The notes: a model not told the origin generated them from the sequence alone. A stretch of 64,000 bases of DNA from Bacteroidota bacterium (GCA_018818065.1 JAHISV010000002.1:1-64000); one strand, 5' to 3'; shown: positions 52,934 to 62,497, counted from the stretch's first letter. Numbers and translations: made by a program.

Positions 52934-53863
52934 ATGAATCTTGCCTCAATCGATATTGGATCAAATACAGTATTATTACTCATAGCTGAGTTTCATGAGA
53001 ATCAAAAGAATTTTACTCCATTACTTAACCTTTACAAAAGTCCACGACTCGGCAAAGGAATACAAAGTGATGGTAATATATCTGAAGAAAGTTTAGTTAA
53101 ATTATATGACGTATTGGATGAATACAAAAGTATTATTGATGAGTATAAATGCGATATTGTTTTGGCTAAAGCTACTAATGCAATGAGAATAGCTAAAAAT
53201 TCTGCTAATATTATTGAGAGTGTTAAAACTAAATACAATATTGATATTGAAGTATTACCTGGTATGGAAGAGGCAAGGATATCTTATCTTGGTGCGGCTT
53301 CAGCTCTTTCGCATGAAGAGGAAAAGTTAGTAATTGATATTGGTGGTGGAAGTACAGAAATAATTTATGGGAAGGGTGAAACCATTGCTTACAGGAATAG
53401 CTTTCCAATAGGCGCCGTAAATTTAACAGAAAAATTTGTTAAGGGAGAAATTATTGTTGATAATGAAATTATAGAAATGAACAATTTTCTGGAAGATTTT
53501 TTTAGTGAATTGTTGAGTTCTGTTCCTAAGTCAATTCCTGCAATTGCTGTTGCTGGTACTCCCACTACCCTCTCCTGTATGAAACAGTCCCTTAAAGAAT
53601 ACAATGAGGAGTCGGTGGAAAATGCAATACTAAATAAAGTTGATCTTGAATTACTGATTGAGGAATTAAAAAAACTTTATCCGAGTGAAATATTAAAATA
53701 TTATGGACCAGTTGTTGCGGGCAGAGAAGATGTAATTTTAGCTGGCACAATAATTCTTAATTCACTATCCAAAATGTTATCGATCGATAGTTACACAGTA
53801 AGTGCAAAAGGAATAAGATATGGTGCCTTGATAGACTACTTACAAAAGAACAGTTACTTATAA
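52934..53863 (+). CDS. ppx: Ppx/GppA phosphatase family protein
   Basis: This family degrades polyphosphate or pppGpp. The protein starts MNLASIDIGSNTVLLLIAEF and has LVIDIGGGSTEIIYGKGE, the two phosphate-binding loops of the actin-like fold, along with NSFPIGAVNLTEKF and AVAGTPTTLSCMKQ. The 309-residue length is the short form: it lacks the C-terminal HD-like domain of E. coli Ppx and resembles the compact exopolyphosphatases of other phyla. The reaction cannot be narrowed further. It is the only plus-strand gene in this region and overlaps the Yip1 gene tail to tail by 6 bases. Confidence 0.88.
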   Translation: MNLASIDIGSNTVLLLIAEFHENQKNFTPLLNLYKSPRLGKGIQSDGNISEESLVKLYDVLDEYKSIIDEYKCDIVLAKATNAMRIAKNSANIIESVKTKYNIDIEVLPGMEEARISYLGAASALSHEEEKLVIDIGGGSTEIIYGKGETIAYRNSFPIGAVNLTEKFVKGEIIVDNEIIEMNNFLEDFFSELLSSVPKSIPAIAVAGTPTTLSCMKQSLKEYNEESVENAILNKVDLELLIEELKKLYPSEILKYYGPVVAGREDVILAGTIILNSLSKMLSIDSYTVSAKGIRYGALIDYLQKNSYL

Positions 53864-54544
53864 TATTAGCATTAAATAAATAATGCCAGCATTCAAAACA
53901 ACCGCAAATAAAATTGAGAATATCTTTAATTTTGTCTGAGTATAAATAGCAATAATTGTCAGAATTAAACTGCCAAAGAATAAGATGCCTTCTAATCCCC
54001 CTAAAACGTAAGCTATCATTGGTTTTAAGATAAACGGAGATGGGTTAAAACTTAACCAGTATTTACCAAATATGGCAAACTCAATTATAAACAGAATTGG
54101 AAGTAAAACAAGTTGAGGAATTAAGGCGTAGAAATAAATACTTAGATTGTCCTTAATCCGTGTATCTGATTTAAGAAACCGAAAGAGATATTTTGATATA
54201 ACAGAGAACAAAATGATATAGAAAGATATTGCAAAGAGACTTAATGCAAATGAAACTAAGCTATTCCCAGATGAGAATTCTACTGACAAAACATTCTTTA
54301 ATAAAAGTGAATCCAGCCAGAAGTTTAGCCCAGCTAAAATAGAAATAAAAAAAAGATAGTTCTTGTGTTCTGATTGTATAATTTTCAGATATGCCTGAAC
54401 CGGTGAATCGATAAGTCCCCAGACAGTTTGCCAGAAATCAATATTAACTACTCTGTTACGCAAAATGGAGTTGCATGACGAGCAGTTCAGTTTATACTGT
54501 GGGTTTAATGTTGAACAACTCTTACAGGCAATTCTGTTTCTCAT
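53858..54544 (-). CDS. Yip1-family membrane protein with N-terminal zinc ribbon
   Basis: The first 28 residues carry a zinc ribbon (CKSCSTLNPQYKLNCSSCNS, CxxC...CxxC), followed by a linker (FWQTVWGLIDSPVQAYLKIIQ, the typical entry to a Yip1 domain) and five predicted membrane helices. Yip1 proteins are widely distributed; in bacteria their role is not established. The 228 residues are typical. The gene lies tail to tail with ppx and 10 bases downstream of the DUF5683 gene. Confidence 0.8.
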   Translation of the reverse strand: MRNRIACKSCSTLNPQYKLNCSSCNSILRNRVVNIDFWQTVWGLIDSPVQAYLKIIQSEHKNYLFFISILAGLNFWLDSLLLKNVLSVEFSSGNSLVSFALSLFAISFYIILFSVISKYLFRFLKSDTRIKDNLSIYFYALIPQLVLLPILFIIEFAIFGKYWLSFNPSPFILKPMIAYVLGGLEGILFFGSLILTIIAIYTQTKLKIFSILFAVVLNAGIIYLMLIL

Positions 54545-54554
54545 AACAGTATCT

Positions 54555-55082
54555 TCATAATTTTACTCTAAGATTTAGTTGGTAAGTGTTGATCATTTTA
54601 TTTTCACTAACATCAAAATCAAAAAGTTGAGCATCCACATAGGCATCAACCAAGTTGAGAAAATAAACTAGTCCAATATAAATAGCAAATTCATCTCTTT
54701 GGTCATGGCGAAAATCCCGCCATTTTTTGTAATTAACATTGCTGAAACCTGAAGCTATATACAAATCACTGTATAATTTATATTCATCATTATTCCTGAT
54801 CCAAATATCAATGAGATAATAAAAAGCGCCTAATACAACAGGTACTTTCCAGTACGACTCATTGTAAATCTGTCCTAGCCCTGGCAGAAGTGCACTTCTT
54901 AGCACTGCTCCCCATGGTGATTTATGCATAACAAAAGTAGAATCTGTTGTCAGGGTCGGATCAGTTTCCTTTATTTCATTTTGGGAATAAAGTGATTGTA
55001 GAAATAAGGATAGGAAAATAACCAGGTATATTTTAGCCCTTGCTAATTTCAGAAAATAAGTCGTATAGTCTTTCAAGTTCAT
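54555..55082 (-). CDS. DUF5683 domain protein, exported
   Basis: The protein has an N-terminal hydrophobic segment (about residues 18-33, YLVIFLSLFLQSLYSQ) that looks like a signal, then the DUF5683 core SPWGAVLRSALLPGLGQIYNESYWKVPVVLGAFYYLIDIWI and YVDAQLFDFD. The domain has one or two further hydrophobic stretches; its function is unknown. The order parA-parB-DUF5683 matches the conserved arrangement in Bacteroidota. The start is uncertain: ATG 55082 overlaps parB by 50 bases; ATG 55100 is also in frame. Confidence 0.8.
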   Translation of the reverse strand: MNLKDYTTYFLKLARAKIYLVIFLSLFLQSLYSQNEIKETDPTLTTDSTFVMHKSPWGAVLRSALLPGLGQIYNESYWKVPVVLGAFYYLIDIWIRNNDEYKLYSDLYIASGFSNVNYKKWRDFRHDQRDEFAIYIGLVYFLNLVDAYVDAQLFDFDVSENKMINTYQLNLRVKL

Positions 55083-55983
55083 CATTCGAATAAAATTCAA
55101 TTATTATTTCTCCAGTTCCATCCTTTCTAATCTTGCAATGTACTTTTGTTCCAAGTATCTGCATAATTTTATCTTCAAGATCCCTTTGAGAAATTGAAGA
55201 TAAATCCCCCCTCTTAGCCGAACTACTCTCTCTGGTAACTTTTGATGATTCTGCCCGAAGGAGATATTTCTTTACTAATGCCTCAACTTTACGAACTGAT
55301 AGCTGCTGGCTCTTAATCTGCTCAAGAATTTCTATTTGTATTGAACTATTGGGCAAATTGATCAAAGCACGTGCATGCCCTGCTGATATTTCTTCTTTAG
55401 AAAGGCTAACCTGCACTTTATGAGGTAATTTTAAAAGACGAATTGAATTTGCAACGGTAGTCCGGTCTTTTCCAACTTTTTCGGATATTTCTTCTTGAGT
55501 AAGACTACATTCATCCATAAGTCTTTTATAGGCTTTAGCAATTTCAATGGCATTTAGTTTTTCGCGTTGAATATTTTCAATAAGGGATAAGGCCAACATT
55601 GCTTCTGGCGTGTCAACTTTAATAATGTAAGCGGGAATTTCCTTATAGCCAATATCTTTGCAGGCACGCAGTCGGCGCTCACCAGAAATAAGTTCATATC
55701 TATTTCCGCCATGACGTCTTACTGTTATAGGCTGAATTAAACCATTCTGCAAAATAGATTTCTTTAACTCGTCTAATGCTTTTTCGTCAAACTCAAGGCG
55801 TGGTTGATATGGATTTGGACTAATTTTATCTGTTGGAATTTTTGCGAGCAGATCAACTGTCTTTCCATCATCAGTTTTAATATCTTTTGACGATATTGTC
55901 ATCGGTTCATCAACTTCTTTTTTCACATTAGGATTTATAAGTGCATCTAATCCCCTACCCAAACCGGGCTTAATTTTTGTCAT
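55033..55983 (-). CDS. parB: Chromosome-partitioning protein ParB
   Basis: ParB binds parS sites near the origin and spreads as a CTP-dependent clamp. The N-terminal CTP-binding domain has [21 protein letters not shown], and the catalytic/spreading motifs [10 protein letters not shown] and [23 protein letters not shown] are intact. The helix-turn-helix ([27 protein letters not shown]) and the C-terminal dimerisation region follow. The length (316) is normal. It overlaps parA by 14 bases. I saw no clear parS site (TGTTTCACGTGAAACA type) in the window. Confidence 0.95.
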   Translation of the reverse strand: MTKIKPGLGRGLDALINPNVKKEVDEPMTISSKDIKTDDGKTVDLLAKIPTDKISPNPYQPRLEFDEKALDELKKSILQNGLIQPITVRRHGGNRYELISGERRLRACKDIGYKEIPAYIIKVDTPEAMLALSLIENIQREKLNAIEIAKAYKRLMDECSLTQEEISEKVGKDRTTVANSIRLLKLPHKVQVSLSKEEISAGHARALINLPNSSIQIEILEQIKSQQLSVRKVEALVKKYLLRAESSKVTRESSSAKRGDLSSISQRDLEDKIMQILGTKVHCKIRKDGTGEIIIEFYSNDELERLYDLFSEISKG

Positions 55984-56761
55984 TCTTAGTACCTTCTAAT
56001 TCCTGCTTTAAGCGTTCAATAATTTCATTTGCTAATGAGATATAATTTTTTGCACCTGTTGATATTGCATCATAAAGTAAAACGGGCATCTGATGGCTAG
56101 GTGCTTCAGATATTCTTACGTTTCTCTGAATAACAGTATCATAAACCTTATTTCCAAAATATTTCTTCACTTCCTCAACAACCTGATGCGACAATCTTAA
56201 CCTCGTATCAAACATTGTAAGAAGTACACCTTCAATGTTTAATTCCGGATTAAAATTATTTTTTACAATATTAATAGTATTTAATAATTGACCCAGGCCT
56301 TCAAGAGCAAAATATTCGCACTGCACAGGAATTAAAACGGAGTTTGAGCCTGTAAGCGCATTTAGAGTTAGAAGACCAAGTGATGGAGGGCAATCAATAA
56401 ATATGAACTCATAATTATCTAAAGCGGGAAGCAATGCAGTTTTCAATAATTTTTCTCGGTTCTGCATCGAAACCATCTCAATTTCAGCACCAACTAAATC
56501 AATATTAGCGGGAAGAATATCTAAAAACGGCATGTAGGTTGAAATAATACTTTCATTAATATCTTCGGTGCCAATAAGTACTTCATATGAAGATGAATCA
56601 AATTCATTAATACCTAAGCCTGAAGTAGAATTCCCTTGCGGGTCAATATCAATTAAGAGTGTTTTATGTTCTGCCGCCGCTATTGAAGCAGATAAATTAA
56701 TTGCAGTAGTGGTTTTACCCACACCGCCCTTTTGATTTGCTATAGATACTACTCTTGCCAT
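55970..56761 (-). CDS. parA: Chromosome-partitioning ATPase ParA (Soj)
   Basis: ParA is a deviant Walker-type ATPase that moves ParB-parS complexes along the nucleoid. The motifs are [27 protein letters not shown] (deviant Walker A), [32 protein letters not shown] and [15 protein letters not shown]. The 263-residue length without an N-terminal HTH matches the chromosomal Soj type rather than plasmid ParA. It forms an operon with parB and the DUF5683 gene. Confidence 0.96.
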   Translation of the reverse strand: MARVVSIANQKGGVGKTTTAINLSASIAAAEHKTLLIDIDPQGNSTSGLGINEFDSSSYEVLIGTEDINESIISTYMPFLDILPANIDLVGAEIEMVSMQNREKLLKTALLPALDNYEFIFIDCPPSLGLLTLNALTGSNSVLIPVQCEYFALEGLGQLLNTINIVKNNFNPELNIEGVLLTMFDTRLRLSHQVVEEVKKYFGNKVYDTVIQRNVRISEAPSHQMPVLLYDAISTGAKNYISLANEIIERLKQELEGTKNDKN

Positions 56762-56798
56762 ATTTTTACCAGAAAAATGCTAGAATAAATTATATTTG

Positions 56799-57476
56799 TT
56801 ATAACTCTATTTCCTCACCGTATTCCATTACTTTGCACTTCTTGTCAAGCTCATTAATCTTCATCTTAAACTCATTTGGATCAGCATTAATGACCGGAAA
56901 TGTGTTATAATGCATTGGAATTGCTGTCTTTGGATTAACGAGTTCAACAGCTTTAACAGCATCGTTAATTCCCATCGTAAAATTATCACCAATTGGTAAT
57001 AACATGTAATCAATATCATTCATTTCACCAATCAATTTCATATCATAGAAAAGTCCGGTGTCACCTGTATGGTACAGTATCTTGTTGTCGATAGAAAGAA
57101 CAACACCTGCCGCTTCTCCGCCATAAAAATTATCAGGTGTCATCGAGCCATGATGCGCAATAGTAAATTTCAAATGTCCAAAAGCGAAATTATAACCACC
57201 TCCAATATGCATATTATGTGCGTTAAAGCCTTTCCCAGCCACATAATTTGCCAATTCATTAACACATATGAATAATGAATTGGATCTTTTTGCTATTTTG
57301 AAAGCATCGCCAATGTGGTCACCATGTGCATGAGTTAGTACAATAAAATCAGCAGTAACATCCTCAGACTTGACTGAGCAAGTAGGATTATCATCAAGAA
57401 AAGGATCAATCAGAATGATTTGCCCCTCATTTGTAGTAATCTGAAAAGCTGAATGTGAAAAGTATTTTAATTTCAT
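56799..57476 (-). CDS. UPF0173 metal-dependent hydrolase (beta-lactamase fold)
   Basis: The metallo-beta-lactamase motif is LTHAHGDHIGD, with the other metal ligands in IAHHGSMTP, YHTGDTGLFYDM and PMHYNTFP. The family (UPF0173/YtkL type) has an unknown substrate and usually no partner gene. ATG 57476 is chosen since AGGAGG ends six or seven bases upstream; TTG 57482 directly abuts the Shine-Dalgarno. The 225-residue length fits the family. It lies 37 bases upstream of parA in the same direction. Confidence 0.9.
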   Translation of the reverse strand: MKLKYFSHSAFQITTNEGQIILIDPFLDDNPTCSVKSEDVTADFIVLTHAHGDHIGDAFKIAKRSNSLFICVNELANYVAGKGFNAHNMHIGGGYNFAFGHLKFTIAHHGSMTPDNFYGGEAAGVVLSIDNKILYHTGDTGLFYDMKLIGEMNDIDYMLLPIGDNFTMGINDAVKAVELVNPKTAIPMHYNTFPVINADPNEFKMKINELDKKCKVMEYGEEIEL

Positions 57477-57594
57477 GCTCAACCTCCTACCTTTTGAATA
57501 GCTTGATGTTTAATACGAACAACCAATTTAATGAAATAAATGAATTTCTTATCAAAATTATTTGGAAATAAATCATTATTTTACGGCACAAATT

Positions 57595-58413
57595 CTACTT
57601 ATGCTTAAACATAAAATCAAATATTTTACTGCTGGGTTTTTCTTTAGAAACTTTTAAACTGAATAACAATTGGCTACGGAGTGAATCTTTAGATAAACCC
57701 CTTCTCAATTTTGCATTCTCTGCTAAAGAAATGCTGCCAGTTTCTTCTGAAACAATGACACAGATAACATCTGCCTGCTCAGTAATTCCGATTCCAGCTC
57801 TATGTCTCATACCTAAAGGAGAGCCATTAAAGGTTGTTTCCTGAGAAAGCGGCAAAGTGCACCTGGCTGCCTCAATAACATCGTTTCTTATTATAACCGC
57901 ACCATCATGCAAAGGTGACCTGGGGAAAAAAATTGATCGAAGCAGGTTTTTATTAACTTTGGAATTAATCATCTCCCCGGTTTCAACTACACCTCTTATC
58001 CCTGTCGTTTTTACTAATACTATTAATGCGCCATGCTGATGCTGAGCCAATTCAAAAGCTGTATCAGTTATAATATCTGCAATAGTACTCTCGTCACTTT
58101 TTACAAATAATCTTAAGAGTGGTGTTTTACCTACCATAACAAGTAGTCTTCTAATCTCAGGCTGAAAAAGTATAATAAATGCAATTACCCAGATGTCCGA
58201 AATTAATTTTAATATCCATCCAACAGCTTTTAAATTAGCGGCTTGGGCAACGAAAGAAAGTAGAAGTACTACTATTAACCCAAAAAATATCTGGGAAGCA
58301 ATTGTTCCCCGTATAACAGAGTATAACTTGTAAAAAATAAATGTAACTAACGTGATATCTAAAACATCAAGAAAAGTTACTGTAAGAAAACCCAATTTGA
58401 ATATCTCAAACAC
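57595..58413 (-). CDS. cdaA: Diadenylate cyclase CdaA
   Basis: CdaA condenses two ATP into the second messenger c-di-AMP, which controls potassium and osmotic balance. Three membrane helices at the N-terminus (about 12-85) precede the DAC domain. The catalytic DGAVIIRNDVI (DGA) and GMRHRAGIGITEQADV (RHR) motifs are intact. The 272-residue length is typical. The GTG start overlaps folP by 8 bases. The gene order folP-cdaA is one I recall as conserved in Bacteroidota; Firmicutes instead pair cdaA with cdaR-glmM, and no cdaR is present here. Confidence 0.94.
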   Translation of the reverse strand: MFEIFKLGFLTVTFLDVLDITLVTFIFYKLYSVIRGTIASQIFFGLIVVLLLSFVAQAANLKAVGWILKLISDIWVIAFIILFQPEIRRLLVMVGKTPLLRLFVKSDESTIADIITDTAFELAQHQHGALIVLVKTTGIRGVVETGEMINSKVNKNLLRSIFFPRSPLHDGAVIIRNDVIEAARCTLPLSQETTFNGSPLGMRHRAGIGITEQADVICVIVSEETGSISLAENAKLRRGLSKDSLRSQLLFSLKVSKEKPSSKIFDFMFKHK

Positions 58414-59587
58414 TTGTTATTATCCCCGGATTTTCGATAAAATTTATCAATTTAGATGCATCTACCGTGTTCTTAACCTTGTGTGTTCTAATAATTCTTG
58501 CTCCATTTGCCATAGCAAATGTCTCCGCTGCCAATGATAGGTCTTCACGCTCATTAATCTCATTCTTAAAGACTTTACCAATAAATGATTTTCGTGATAA
58601 TCCTACAAGAATAGGTAATCCCAGCCCCTTAAACTCTTGAAGCCTATTTAATATCTCATAGTTATCTATTACTCTTTTTCCAAAACCAATACCCGGATCC
58701 ACAATAATGTTCTTAATTCCAGAGTATGTAGCTAGTTGGCATTGATTATTCAGAAATTCATATACTTCGCCAACCAGATCATCGTATTGGGGATCTACTT
58801 GCATCGATTGTGGTGTACCTTTCATGTGCATAATTACAAGAGCAGCGCTACAAGCTTTAACGGTTTTTATCATTTCCGGATCATTAATAAGTCCGCTTAT
58901 GTCATTAACCAGTGTTACTCCATTATCAAGAGCGGCTTTTGCAACCTCAGACTTTGTAGTATCAATTGATAAAATTACATTCGGAAATTCTTTGTTCAAG
59001 ACTTTAATGATCGGTAAAACCCGTTTAATTTCTTCTGAAGTTTCAACCGAGTTTGCTCCAGGTCTTGAAGATTCTCCACCAATATCAATGATATCTGCAC
59101 CATCTTCAATAAGTGATTCTGAATGTTTTAGGGCAAGATCTCTTTCACAATATTTCCCACCATCTGAAAATGAATCAGGTGTGACATTCAATATGCCCAT
59201 GACAATAGCAGATTTTAAAGAAAAGGACTTATCCCCAATATTGAAAGAACCACTATCATAATTTTTATAGTTGCTAATAGTCTGTGATATCTTATAACCA
59301 ATGTCTTCATTTCTTGAGGCAACTATCCGCCTGCTCAATTCACCAAATATTGATATTGTACCCAAAATCAGAATATCTGTTCCACCATTCTTTTTTGATG
59401 CAACTGAGTAACATATTTCCTTTGAGGCTAATATTTCTCTTTTTATTTGTTCGGCGATCATCGATTCGCAATTTTTTAACTCTAACCCAATAAGATCAAT
59501 TTCATATAAATCTCTAAAGATATCGTATTTGCTGCTATATCTTTTAAAGACATCACTATGAGATAATTTTATTATTTGGGTTGTCAA
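58406..59587 (-). CDS. folP: Dihydropteroate synthase with N-terminal extension
   Basis: FolP joins pterin pyrophosphate to p-aminobenzoate in folate synthesis. The catalytic TIM barrel starts at about residue 125 with IVMGILNVTPDSFSDGGKY and includes DIIDIGGESSRPGA, VNDISGL, VIMHMKGTP, IIVDPGIGFGKR and GLSRKSFIGKVF, all family motifs. The first 120 residues form an extra domain before the barrel, so total length is 393 instead of about 280; similar long forms exist in other lineages. The start is TTG at 59587. It overlaps cdaA. Confidence 0.92.
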   Translation of the reverse strand: MTTQIIKLSHSDVFKRYSSKYDIFRDLYEIDLIGLELKNCESMIAEQIKREILASKEICYSVASKKNGGTDILILGTISIFGELSRRIVASRNEDIGYKISQTISNYKNYDSGSFNIGDKSFSLKSAIVMGILNVTPDSFSDGGKYCERDLALKHSESLIEDGADIIDIGGESSRPGANSVETSEEIKRVLPIIKVLNKEFPNVILSIDTTKSEVAKAALDNGVTLVNDISGLINDPEMIKTVKACSAALVIMHMKGTPQSMQVDPQYDDLVGEVYEFLNNQCQLATYSGIKNIIVDPGIGFGKRVIDNYEILNRLQEFKGLGLPILVGLSRKSFIGKVFKNEINEREDLSLAAETFAMANGARIIRTHKVKNTVDASKLINFIENPGIITSV

Positions 59588-59700
59588 TTACGCTCCAATG
59601 GGTGCATTTTTTGAACATATAAAACTTTATAAGATAAGAAAATAATTGAAGCAAATCATGAGTGAATATAAAATAATTATTGAAAATACGGATGTGCTTA

Positions 59701-60360
59701 TTATTTTGAAGAAATAAGGTTTTTTAATTCTATTGCTGCAGCTGAGATATTGTCTTGTGCAAATATAGATGAGCCTGCGACAAAAACATCACACCCAGCC
59801 GAAGATACGGATTGTATATTTTTTGAATTTATACCACCATCAATTTCAATAAGAAAACTTAGGTTATTGTCTTTTCTAATTTTAGCAAGATCTTCAATTT
59901 TCTTTAAAGAATTTGGCAAAAATTGCTGCCCACCATAACCGGGATTAACTGACATTACAAGTACCATATCAACAATATCCAATACTTCGGATAAACTTGA
60001 AACGGGAGTGCCAGGATTAATGGATACGCCAGCCTTTGCCCCAAGTTCTTTTATCTTGTTAATTTGTCGATTGAGATGAAGGACAGCTTCCTGATGAATA
60101 GTAAGATAATTGGCGCCTGCTTTTATAAATTGTTCAAAATAATTTTCAGGGTTTTCAATCATTAGATGAACATCCAAGGGAAGATTTGTTATCCTTTTAA
60201 CAGCTTCAACAATAAATGGACCGAAAGTGATATTAGGAACAAACTTACCATCCATAATGTCGCAGTGAATCCAATCTGCACCAGACATTTCAACATACCT
60301 GATCTGTTGCGATAAGTTAGCAAAATCAGCGGATAATATTGAGGGGGCTAATAATTTCAT
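59701..60360 (-). CDS. rpe: Ribulose-phosphate 3-epimerase
   Basis: Rpe interconverts ribulose 5-phosphate and xylulose 5-phosphate in the pentose phosphate pathway. LAPSILSADFANLSQQI, WIHCDIMDGKFVPNITFGP (metal ligands His and Asp), LDVHLMIENPENY, VLVMSVNPGYGGQQFLP and FLIEIDGGINSKNI are all present in 219 residues, the normal length. It lies 5 bases downstream of the PASTA-domain gene on the same strand, so the two are co-expressed. Confidence 0.96.
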   Translation of the reverse strand: MKLLAPSILSADFANLSQQIRYVEMSGADWIHCDIMDGKFVPNITFGPFIVEAVKRITNLPLDVHLMIENPENYFEQFIKAGANYLTIHQEAVLHLNRQINKIKELGAKAGVSINPGTPVSSLSEVLDIVDMVLVMSVNPGYGGQQFLPNSLKKIEDLAKIRKDNNLSFLIEIDGGINSKNIQSVSSAGCDVFVAGSSIFAQDNISAAAIELKNLISSK

Positions 60361-60365
60361 AGTTT

Positions 60366-61088
60366 TTATTTTGTTATTACTACATCAACACTATCACCAA
60401 CGGCAACAAGTTTGTTTTCACCGGGATACTGGTCAATAATAGTATTTGGCAATAAAGATGGTGAGGTTAAAAATGTTGTTTTTCCAATTCTCAAAGAATT
60501 TCTTTTCAAAAGAGTTTCTGCCTCTCTGAATGATTTACCAAGTAGATTGGGAATACGAATCATTCCAATTTTGGGACCATAACTAACTTTTAAATCAACC
60601 GCGGTTCCTTTGGGAATATCTACGCCCTCAAGCGGGTGTTGCTCAATAATTCTTCCGGCAGGCATTTCCGATTTTACTTCCTCCACTTCACCAAGTATCA
60701 ATCCCAATCTCTCAATTGTAACTTTAGTATCCCGGAATGTTTTACCGAAGAGTAGGGGCATTTTTATCAGTGATTCACCACCACTAACAAATAAGTAAAT
60801 ACGTCTCCCCTCTTTTACCATTACGCCGGAACTAGGCTTCTGGAATATTACATGGTCTTTTGGATATCGTGCGTCATATCTTGGACCTTGAAGTATTGGA
60901 TTAAGATTAAGCTCGGTAAGCACCTTTATAGCTTCATCCTTGTTAAGTCCAACTACATTTGGAACATCATACTCCGGTGCCGACACATACCATGGAAAGG
61001 CAACTTTATCAATCAAAAGAATTAAGGCTAGAATTATTACTAGTCCTATTACCGGAACAATCACTATTTTTTTAAGATATTTCTTCAT
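60366..61088 (-). CDS. PASTA-repeat membrane protein without kinase domain
   Basis: The 240-residue protein has one membrane helix (about 8-29) and then three PASTA domains (about 38-105, 108-175, 178-240), each with a VPNVVGLNKDEAIKVLTELNL-like start and a VDVVITK-like end. PASTA domains bind peptidoglycan fragments, typically on the outside of Ser/Thr kinases such as PrkC or on penicillin-binding proteins. No kinase or transpeptidase domain is attached. GTG 61091 is also in frame. In Firmicutes prkC-rsgA-rpe are neighbours, so this gene lies next to rpe where the kinase would be. Confidence 0.85.
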   Translation of the reverse strand: MKKYLKKIVIVPVIGLVIILALILLIDKVAFPWYVSAPEYDVPNVVGLNKDEAIKVLTELNLNPILQGPRYDARYPKDHVIFQKPSSGVMVKEGRRIYLFVSGGESLIKMPLLFGKTFRDTKVTIERLGLILGEVEEVKSEMPAGRIIEQHPLEGVDIPKGTAVDLKVSYGPKIGMIRIPNLLGKSFREAETLLKRNSLRIGKTTFLTSPSLLPNTIIDQYPGENKLVAVGDSVDVVITK

Positions 61089-61091
61089 CAC

Positions 61092-61264
61092 TGCAAATAT
61101 AGATAATGGTTAATTTTTTAACAAATCATATTTTATGATGTAATCGGTAACTTATTTTTTAAATTAAAAGATGCCTTTGTGAACAACTTTTAATCCATTA
61201 AGTTATTAAATTACTAAAACAATATAAGAAACTTTATTTTGTAAAAAGAGAACCTGAGAACATT
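61092..61264. promoter_or_regulatory. Divergent intergenic region between the PASTA gene and the GlmU-like gene
   Basis: This 173-base AT-rich gap must hold the promoters for both directions: leftward for the PASTA-rpe pair and rightward for the GlmU-like gene. I see no clean -35/-10 pair and no hairpin. Confidence 0.4.
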
Positions 61265-62497
61265 ATGAGTACATCAATTATTTTATTCGAGGATGGAAAA
61301 GTTAGCAATTTCTTCCCTCTTGCTTTAACCAGACCTGTTTACGAACTGAAGTGTGGTATTAAAACACTTAGAGAAAAAGTCGAGTTCTTTTATGAGAAAG
61401 AATGTTATTCATATCAGATGCGGGACTATTTACAAGGTACTTTCAAGGAAAGAAATCCGAAAAAAATAGTGAATTCCTTACCGGATACAGATATTTTATT
61501 TCTAAATGGAAGAATTCTGGCGGATAAAACTATTCTTCGGTCTATTCCGATGGAGTCTGAAGAAGCGATATACCGCGTAAATGAGGAAATAATAGCTATT
61601 AAATTGAATATTGGAAGCAAATATTTAAGTGAACTCAATTTTGAAAATCTTGCCATCAATAATTTTGAAGGATTGAAACAAATTGATGTTGATGTTAAAA
61701 TGATTAATTACTATTGGGATTTAGTTGGAAACCTGGGCAGTGAAATTAGAAATGATTATAGTAACTTTTATAGCTCAATTAATGCTGCCCCTGATTTTCA
61801 TGGTGTCGACTATCTGAATAAGAAAGATATTTTTATAGGCAAAAATGTCGAAATAAAACCACAGGTGGTTATTGATGCCAGCGAAGGTCCTGTTATTATT
61901 GACGATAATGTTTTAATCATGCCTCACGTTGTAATACATGGTCCGGCATATATCGGTAATAGCACCAGAGTTAAGGTAAATTCATACATTTATAGTAATT
62001 CATCAATTGGTGAACACTGTAAAGTTGGCGGTGAAATTGAGGACACTATAATTCATTCTTATAGCAATAAGCAGCACGATGGCTTTCTCGGGCATAGTTA
62101 TCTCGGAGAATGGATAAATATTGGTGCTGCTACCAATAACAGCGATCTCAAAAATAATTACGGTACTATTTCAGCTTATGTTAATGGACACCTAATTGAT
62201 ACAGGAATGCAATTCCTTGGACTCATAATGGGTGATCATTCAAAAACCGCAATTAATACTACCTTTAATACCGGGACCGTTGTTGGGTTTTCCTGTAATA
62301 TTTTTGGTTCCGGGTTCCCAAAAAGGAACCTGCCCTCTTTTACATTCGGAGGGACAGACATGTTAAGAACAAATAGCCTTGAAAAATCTATTGAAGTAGC
62401 TAAACTTGTTATGGAAAGAAGGAATATTCAATTTTCAAAATCGGATTCAGAATTATTTGGTAAAATATTTGAACTGACTTCATCAGAACGAAAGTAA
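61265..62497 (+). CDS. GlmU-like putative sugar nucleotidyltransferase
   Basis: The 410-residue protein starts with IILFEDGKVSNFFPLALTRPVYELKCGIKTLREKVEFF, a divergent NTP-transferase domain lacking the canonical GxGTRM loop of GlmU, and ends with a left-handed beta-helix (about 190-385; VIIDDNVLIMPHVVIHGPAYIG, YSNKQHDGFLGHSYLGEWINIGAATNNSDLKNNYGTI). The layout matches the 'GlmU-like' sugar nucleotidyltransferase family of Bacteroidota and relatives, which is distinct from true GlmU; the exact product is not known. The histidine-rich loop in the helix domain suggests acyltransferase activity. Confidence 0.85.
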   Translation: MSTSIILFEDGKVSNFFPLALTRPVYELKCGIKTLREKVEFFYEKECYSYQMRDYLQGTFKERNPKKIVNSLPDTDILFLNGRILADKTILRSIPMESEEAIYRVNEEIIAIKLNIGSKYLSELNFENLAINNFEGLKQIDVDVKMINYYWDLVGNLGSEIRNDYSNFYSSINAAPDFHGVDYLNKKDIFIGKNVEIKPQVVIDASEGPVIIDDNVLIMPHVVIHGPAYIGNSTRVKVNSYIYSNSSIGEHCKVGGEIEDTIIHSYSNKQHDGFLGHSYLGEWINIGAATNNSDLKNNYGTISAYVNGHLIDTGMQFLGLIMGDHSKTAINTTFNTGTVVGFSCNIFGSGFPKRNLPSFTFGGTDMLRTNSLEKSIEVAKLVMERRNIQFSKSDSELFGKIFELTSSERK

